A DNA stretch of 64,000 bases, from contig NW_026973670.1 of the NCBI RefSeq assembly GCF_035594125.1, positions 2,032,501 through 2,096,500 of the forward strand. Reading direction: 5' to 3'. The position numbers and the translations under genes were made by a program. Of the stretch, positions 59,544-64,000 are shown piece after piece. Every line of letters begins with the position of its first letter. Position 1 is the stretch's first letter. The notes under the pieces were generated by a model, which saw nothing but the letters and a program-made list of their open reading frames with translations, made no database searches and had not been told where the DNA came from. This stretch comes from Scylla paramamosain (Eukaryota > Arthropoda > Malacostraca > Decapoda > Portunidae).

Positions 59544-60564
59544 ATTAAGAACATAAGAACATAAGAAATAAGGGAAGCTGCAAGATGCGACCAGGCTTAC
59601 ACGTGGCAGTCCCTGTATGAAACACACCTACCTATTTCCATCTGTTATCCCCATCCGTAAACTTGTCTAATCTTCTCTTAAAGCTCTCTAGTGTCCTAGA
59701 ACTAACTACATGATTACTGAGTCCGTTCCACTCATCTACCACTCTATTTGAGAACCAATTTTTTCCTACCTCCTTCCTAAACCTAAATTTTTCAAGCTTG
59801 AACCCGTTATTTCTTGTTCTACCCTGGTTGCTGATCCTAAGAATTTTGCTTACATCTCCCTTGTTATAACCCTTATACCACTTAAAGACTTCTATCAGGT
59901 CCCCTCTTAACCTACGTCTCTCTAGAGAACGTAAATTTAACAGCTTCAACCTCGCCTCGTAAGGAATACTCCTCATCCCCTGTATCCTTTTAGTCATTCT
60001 CCTCTGTACTGATTCTAATAGACCTATATCTTTCCTGTAATGTGGGGACCAGAACTGCACAGCGTAGTCTAGATGAGGTCTGACCAGCGCCAAGTATAAC
60101 TTTAATATTACTTCCGGCCTTCTACTTTTAACACTCCTAAAAATTAATCCTAGTACCCTATTTGCCTTATTTCTGGCTTCTATGCATTGTTTCCCTAGAC
60201 GGAGTTCAGAGCTAACTATAACTCCTAAATCTTTCTCGTATCCTGTACCTACCAGAGTTTGGGTGTTTAATGTGTACCTATTGTGTGGGTTTCCTCTACC
60301 TACGCTAAGCACTTTGCATTTATTTATATTAAATTGCATATGCCATCTATCCGTCCATTCATTCATTCTATCTAAGTCTGCCTGCAAGGCGATGGTATTC
60401 GATTCTGACCTAATTAATCTACCTATTTTTGTGTCATCCGCAAATTTACTAACATCACCACTAATTCCACTATCCAAGTCATTGATATATATTAGAAATA
60501 ACAATGGCCCTAGTACTGATCCCTGTGGCTCCCCACTAATTACATGACCCCACTCGGATTTCGA
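59544..60564 (-). mobile_element. CR1-like LINE, 5'-truncated copy in the right arm
   Basis: Mirror copy of 49,395-50,415, with the same truncation point and the same 3' (TTCTTATG)n end. Confidence 0.88.
59632..60564 (-). pseudogene. CR1-like RT C-terminal half (right arm)
   Basis: Same content as the left-arm copy, with FADD at 60,433-60,444. Only two residue differences are seen: His for Gln in the RWQMQF block, and Arg for His in LLNLHSLE. Lacking the upstream RT motifs, it is inactive. Confidence 0.87.
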
Positions 60565-60955
60565 ACTGTATAAACGAATCGACATTTCAAGAAACGTATC
60601 TTTGGCGTGTCTTTGTGCATGTTTGGCACCAAAACGCTAAAAAGCATCGATGTAAAAAACATCATTACCAGAAATTTGAGTTTTCTCAGCTTCTTACGTA
60701 TAAAAAACGCTAAAAAGCGTGCAAAAAACACCCTTTATGGAGATAAAGAATAACATTACAAGAAAGAAAAAAGTATTTTGAGTGTTTTTTTTTTCAGTTT
60801 GCTACGTACAAAAACACCAAAAAGCATGCAGAGACCCCAAATGGAAAGACGAAAAGACATTACGAGAAACGTGCATTGTGTTTTCGAGATTCTTCGGTAC
60901 TAAAACGCTAAAACGCTTGAAGAGTACTCTATATGGCGAAACAGAATAATTTATC
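60565..60955 (+). repeat. Five-subunit satellite, plus orientation (right arm, outer)
   Basis: About four subunits; the last, a type C/E subunit (GAAACAGAATAATTTATC), is cut by the integrase fragment at 60,956. Mirror of 49,004-49,394. Confidence 0.85.
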
Positions 60956-61774
60956 AAAAAACTATATACAACTATATTTGAAAAAGTAATTTGTCCATAC
61001 ACAACCCCAAAAACTATCATCACTGACAATGGTCCTGAATTTAATAACGCTATTCTAGCAGAAATATGTCGCATTTTCAACATAAAGAAAATAAATGTAC
61101 ACGCCTACAAACCAGAAAGTAACGGAGTTGTGGAAAGGCTTAATAGAAAAGTCATCACTTGTCTACGTACATTGATAAATCCACACAGCATTACGTGGGA
61201 CACATGGATCCCGCACGTCACATGTGCTTTGAACACACAAATCAATTCAGTCACAGGTGAAACGCCACATTATATTCTTTTTGGAGAGGATAAAAATTTA
61301 CCGTACTCACTTCTTGAGTCAGAACCGCGTCACGTCTATAACTATGATGACTTCATACTAACTAGAATCAATAAATTCAAGGAAATTTACCAACGTATCA
61401 GAGATCACATGAAACAGTACTCACAAGACTTAACAAAACAACAACATAAAAGAGCACGAGACATAAAAATACAGCCAGGAGATATAGTCATGGTCAAACT
61501 ACACACGCCACTAGGAAATAGCAACAAACTTTCACCCAAGCTCAAGGGTCCGTATAAAGTCATTGCACCAAATAGTGGAAATAAATTCACAATACGATAT
61601 TTGGAAACCGGTGATATCAGTGTACGCCATGAAGATGAGCTCATACAGACAAACATGAATGAATTTGGTGAATATGCAGTCATAGATAGTGATGAAACAA
61701 ATAGCATAGAAACAGACAAGACAGAAACAGACACAAACAATGTAGAAACAGGAATAGATAGTGCACAGACATAA
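60956..61774 (+). pseudogene. Gypsy-type integrase, core C-terminal half plus GPY/F domain
   Basis: Integrase inserts retroelement cDNA into host DNA. The open frame starts where satellite ends, so the N-terminal zinc-binding region and the first catalytic Asp are lost. The second Asp is in TIITDNGPEFNN and the catalytic Glu in ESNGVVERLNRK, the usual DDE spacing end. Further on, GDIVMVKLHTPLGNSNKLSPKLKGPYKVI is a GPY/F-type chromatin/DNA-binding module of the Ty3/gypsy class (shown here in parts: GDIVMVKL, LSPKLKGPYKVI). The acidic Thr/Glu/Asp-rich tail (from about residue 250) ends in a natural-looking stop. Truncated, so inactive. The 214-residue stretch from the first ATG (61,130) equals the left-arm copy. 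Confidence 0.87.
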
Positions 61775-61931
61775 ACAAGTCACCACGCAGCAGACGACGA
61801 AAGCCATGATTACAGGAAGAAATTAAGAAGTCATAGAAAACAAGTTTTGCCATTAATTTGCTCCATGAACCCTCATTAGAAACTGAATTTTATAAGTATG
61901 TTGAGGAAATATTAAATGAGTTGAACATAGA

Positions 61932-62537
61932 TTGTTATTCTTTTTACAGGTAAAGATGAAACAAGTGGCATGCATGTTCTCAGCTATAGTAGTTCTAGCA
62001 ACAGCCTGGGACCCTGTGAGGCCCGGAGCTTTAGTAAGAAAAATCGGCGACATGATGATTGTGAACCACTCAGTAAGAGTACTATTGAAATTTGACAATA
62101 TAAATGTTGTAAGAGAAAATGTCAGACATATCAGTAACGGAATACAGATGGTAAAAGACAAATTGATAATTCGTGAGATATCCAATGTGAGATTAGAGAA
62201 GAAATTAGATGCTATACAGACGAAGGTTACCAAAATAGAAAATAACTTCTTACATAGCAAAAGCAAAAGAGGAGTAGGTACCGCAATAGCGATCGGACCG
62301 TTAGTAGGTCTTGGAGTAGCAAATATTGGTTTGTATGCAGAACTTCGCTCAAATGTAAACAATCTGCAAAACTCAGTGTCCAGAATCGATGTCTTACAAG
62401 AAGAAACAGAAGATATACAACTTACCATAGATGAGATGATTAATAGCATAGAAAGCTTAAGTATAGAGGACTCTAATTTGAAAGAATCTCTGGAAATTTT
62501 CATGGTCTTAGATCAGTTGCACTTTAAGATAAATTAA
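61932..62537 (+). pseudogene. Env-like protein, N-terminal part with cleavage site and fusion-peptide-like segment
   Basis: Likely the first part of an envelope (fusion) protein of errantivirus/baculovirus-F type, which would mediate membrane fusion. The likely start is the second ATG (61,956-61,958), followed by a signal-peptide-like stretch (MKQVACMFSAIVVLATA). The frame continues with a coiled-coil-like region to a furin-like KSKR at 62,259-62,270. A glycine/alanine-rich hydrophobic segment (GVGTAIAIG...) and a heptad-like helix follow. The frame ends at TAA 62,535-62,537, early for an env, and about 35 codons of similar-looking sequence continue in frame after it. A pyrimidine tract plus CAG at about 61,938-61,949 just before the ATG could be the acceptor for a spliced env mRNA, as in gypsy. 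Confidence 0.72.
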
Positions 62538-62652
62538 TTAAATGCTGAAATGGAACAGTTAATTCAGGACTTAGTTATGGCTAATGCTGCATATGTTACG
62601 TACACATTATTTTCAATATCACAACTTCTAAACATAACTCAACAAGCAAAAT

Positions 62653-63462
62653 ATGAGTGGAATTTTCAACCTTTTTTTGATTCAAACAATATTTATAAAT
62701 GATACTGGAGTACTCATTGACATACCATTTTCATCAGAATTGAGATATCACATGTATAATCTGATTCCTTTCCCAATTAAATTTAATAGTTCCATTGTAA
62801 CAGTTGATACTGATATAACATCTCCAACAAATTACATCCTATCCATAAATGGTTTGAAAGAAAGTGTAATAGTAAATGATGGTCTATTGAACTGTAAGAA
62901 AACTAACGTAGACCTGTACATTTGCTCAGCTACTTATTTTACTTTCAATGAAGCACTGAGTCACTCATGTGCTGCATCCTTGGTGAAAAATATATCCATT
63001 GTTCGTAATTGTCATTTTAAGGAAGAAACTCCCACACCACGTCATGAAACTGTCCAAGAATCTCACTACATATATTTTCCAAACAAGACAACTGTATCAG
63101 TCATATGCCCAGGATTTCAACCTCAGATAGCATCAATAGAAGGCCAATATCGTGTACCAGATCAATGTGAACTTCATAGCCCCACACTCACAACAGTAGC
63201 AAATACGAAAAAGACTATTGTACTTAACAGAGAAAATGTTTTACAGGACATTACTATGAAATTCCCAGACAGAGCTCCTCCTTTGAAAATCAGAAAGATT
63301 AACAAGAGAAACACTAGTAACGCAAGTATCAAAAACACACACAGGTACTATGTGGTACTTCCATTTGTCTTGATAGTCACGTTGAGCACGATAGCAATGA
63401 TACTTCTGTACAAGGAACTCAAGAGATCATCCATCGAAATGAAACACATTTCTGTGCCGTAA
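62653..63462 (+). pseudogene. Env-like protein, C-terminal ectodomain and transmembrane part
   Basis: 269 codons in a different frame from the N-terminal part. It has a cysteine-containing ectodomain (about ten Cys, including NCKKT, YICSATYF, SHSCAASL, NCHFKEE and VICPGF), several N-x-S/T sites, and near the C-terminus a hydrophobic segment (about residues 232-253) followed by a short basic tail (KELKRSS). That is the topology of a type I membrane fusion protein. The stop and frameshift between the two parts (62,535 to about 62,680) mean no full env is encoded here. The first methionine is not necessarily a real start. It lies outside the inverted repeat, so there is one copy only. Confidence 0.72.
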
Positions 63463-63470
63463 CCCTGTAA

Positions 63471-63556
63471 TAGGTATGTAAAGAACAGCAAGCATTTAAT
63501 ATTGTAAATAGCATAGGTAGGTAAAGAACAGCAAGCATGTAATATTGTAAATAGAA
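63471..63556 (+). repeat. 43-bp tandem duplication after env
   Basis: TAAAGAACAGCAAGCAT.TAATATTGTAAATAG-type sequence occurs twice with a period of 43 bp (GTAAAG at 63,478 and 63,521), with a few differences. It lies in the 3' noncoding part of the element. Confidence 0.85.
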
Positions 63557-63574
63557 TTTATTGCATAACAATTT

Positions 63575-64000
63575 TGTCGGGACGACAAACGGTAGCTGCC
63601 GAGCCCTGTAATAGGCACTACTTTGCATGAAGAAGAGAATAGATATAGGAGTAGAATTAAAGACGTGTTAGAGAATCTAACGCCAGTATTAGAAGAATTG
63701 TGCAAGAGGTGAACAGGACGTTGAATTGATAACAGCCAAGCTTAACTATAAACAGCCGGTTTGTTTTATGCCCATTCAGCTTGTTAAAGGCTTACCTCCC
63801 ATTGGGTGGAGATTAAAACGTCATTAATTTTTCTTGATATTTTTGGCTATGGAAATCTATGACGTATGCCTAGACACCTCTCGGACAATCTTCAAGTCAC
63901 TTTTAGCGTCAGTAGCAGCCAGTCACCAAGATAGTACAGACGAACAACCCATGTCGCTCTGTTACGAGTTACTCAAAGGCATAGACTCTGAGTAAGACAC
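63575..64000 (+). repeat. Possible start of the 3' LTR
   Basis: TGTCGGGACGACAAACGG begins at 63,575, a plausible TG-starting LTR edge 113 bp after the env stop, and TATAAACAG near 63,743 could be promoter-like. The second LTR is not in the window, and a purine tract lies downstream (63,628-63,660), not just upstream as expected. The boundary is therefore a guess. Confidence 0.3.

Larger units (their letters stand above)
60956..64000 (+). mobile_element. Env-bearing Ty3/gypsy (errantivirus-like) element, 3' part
   Basis: Order: integrase, short gap, env-like frames, then noncoding sequence that may include the 3' LTR and runs off the window. This is the layout of gypsy elements that acquired an envelope gene (errantivirus type). 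Everything upstream of the integrase core (gag, protease, RT, RNase H, 5' LTR) is missing, cut by satellite at 60,956. It extends about 1.4 kb beyond the inverted repeat, so the right side is the more original context of the element. Confidence 0.8.

Overview
This is a eukaryotic, gene-poor and repeat-dominated stretch. It combines several animal non-LTR retrotransposon families, a tRNA-derived SINE, a hAT DNA transposon, an env-bearing Ty3/gypsy element and very long AT and GAA/TTC microsatellites. The mix suggests an arthropod, most likely a decapod crustacean; this is inference from repeat style and I cannot name a species. I found no confident host protein-coding gene, rRNA or functional tRNA. 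Almost every coding signal is a broken transposon ORF.

Layout. 1-5,041: two copies of a Jockey-like LINE (here 'family J': EN-RT, one ORF, about 3.3 kb, no gag seen). 5,042-8,461: microsatellites and unrecognised sequence. 8,462-11,273: a third J copy that has lost its RT active site. 11,274-16,350: a diverged satellite of about 96-bp subunits in a five-subunit order (A-B-C-D-E, about 480 bp), interrupted by a hAT transposon with an exact 8-bp target duplication (13,968-15,570). 16,644-16,885: a tRNA-derived SINE with an exact 16-bp target duplication. 17,360-20,720: an L2/Crack-like LINE on the minus strand. 21,035-23,522: a J fragment fused to a CR1-like LINE.

23,521-39,284 is a 15.8-kb AAGCTT/(TTC)n array. 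It is pyrimidine-rich for 11.5 kb, then switches strand at about 35,065 and is purine-rich for 4.2 kb. It contains higher-order repeats of about 5.2 kb and about 675 bp, and runs straight into a 452-bp (AT)n tract. 39,737-41,984 is unrecognised AT-rich DNA. 42,167-45,602 is the most complete J copy (minus strand).

47,345-62,614 is a large inverted repeat: two arms of about 6.3 kb around a 2.6-kb asymmetric spacer. Each arm carries, from outside in, the 3' half of pol and the first part of env of a gypsy/errantivirus-like element, satellite, a CR1 tail fragment, satellite, a long (TA)n and a J copy. Outer arms look about 99.5% identical, but the J copies inside them differ by about 4%. Only the right side continues outward, into the rest of env and a possible LTR start (62,615-64,000).

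The parts work together only as a record of nested insertion: LINEs, SINE and hAT entered satellite or AT-rich DNA, LINE tails adjoin microsatellites, and a later inverted duplication copied a block that already held all of these.
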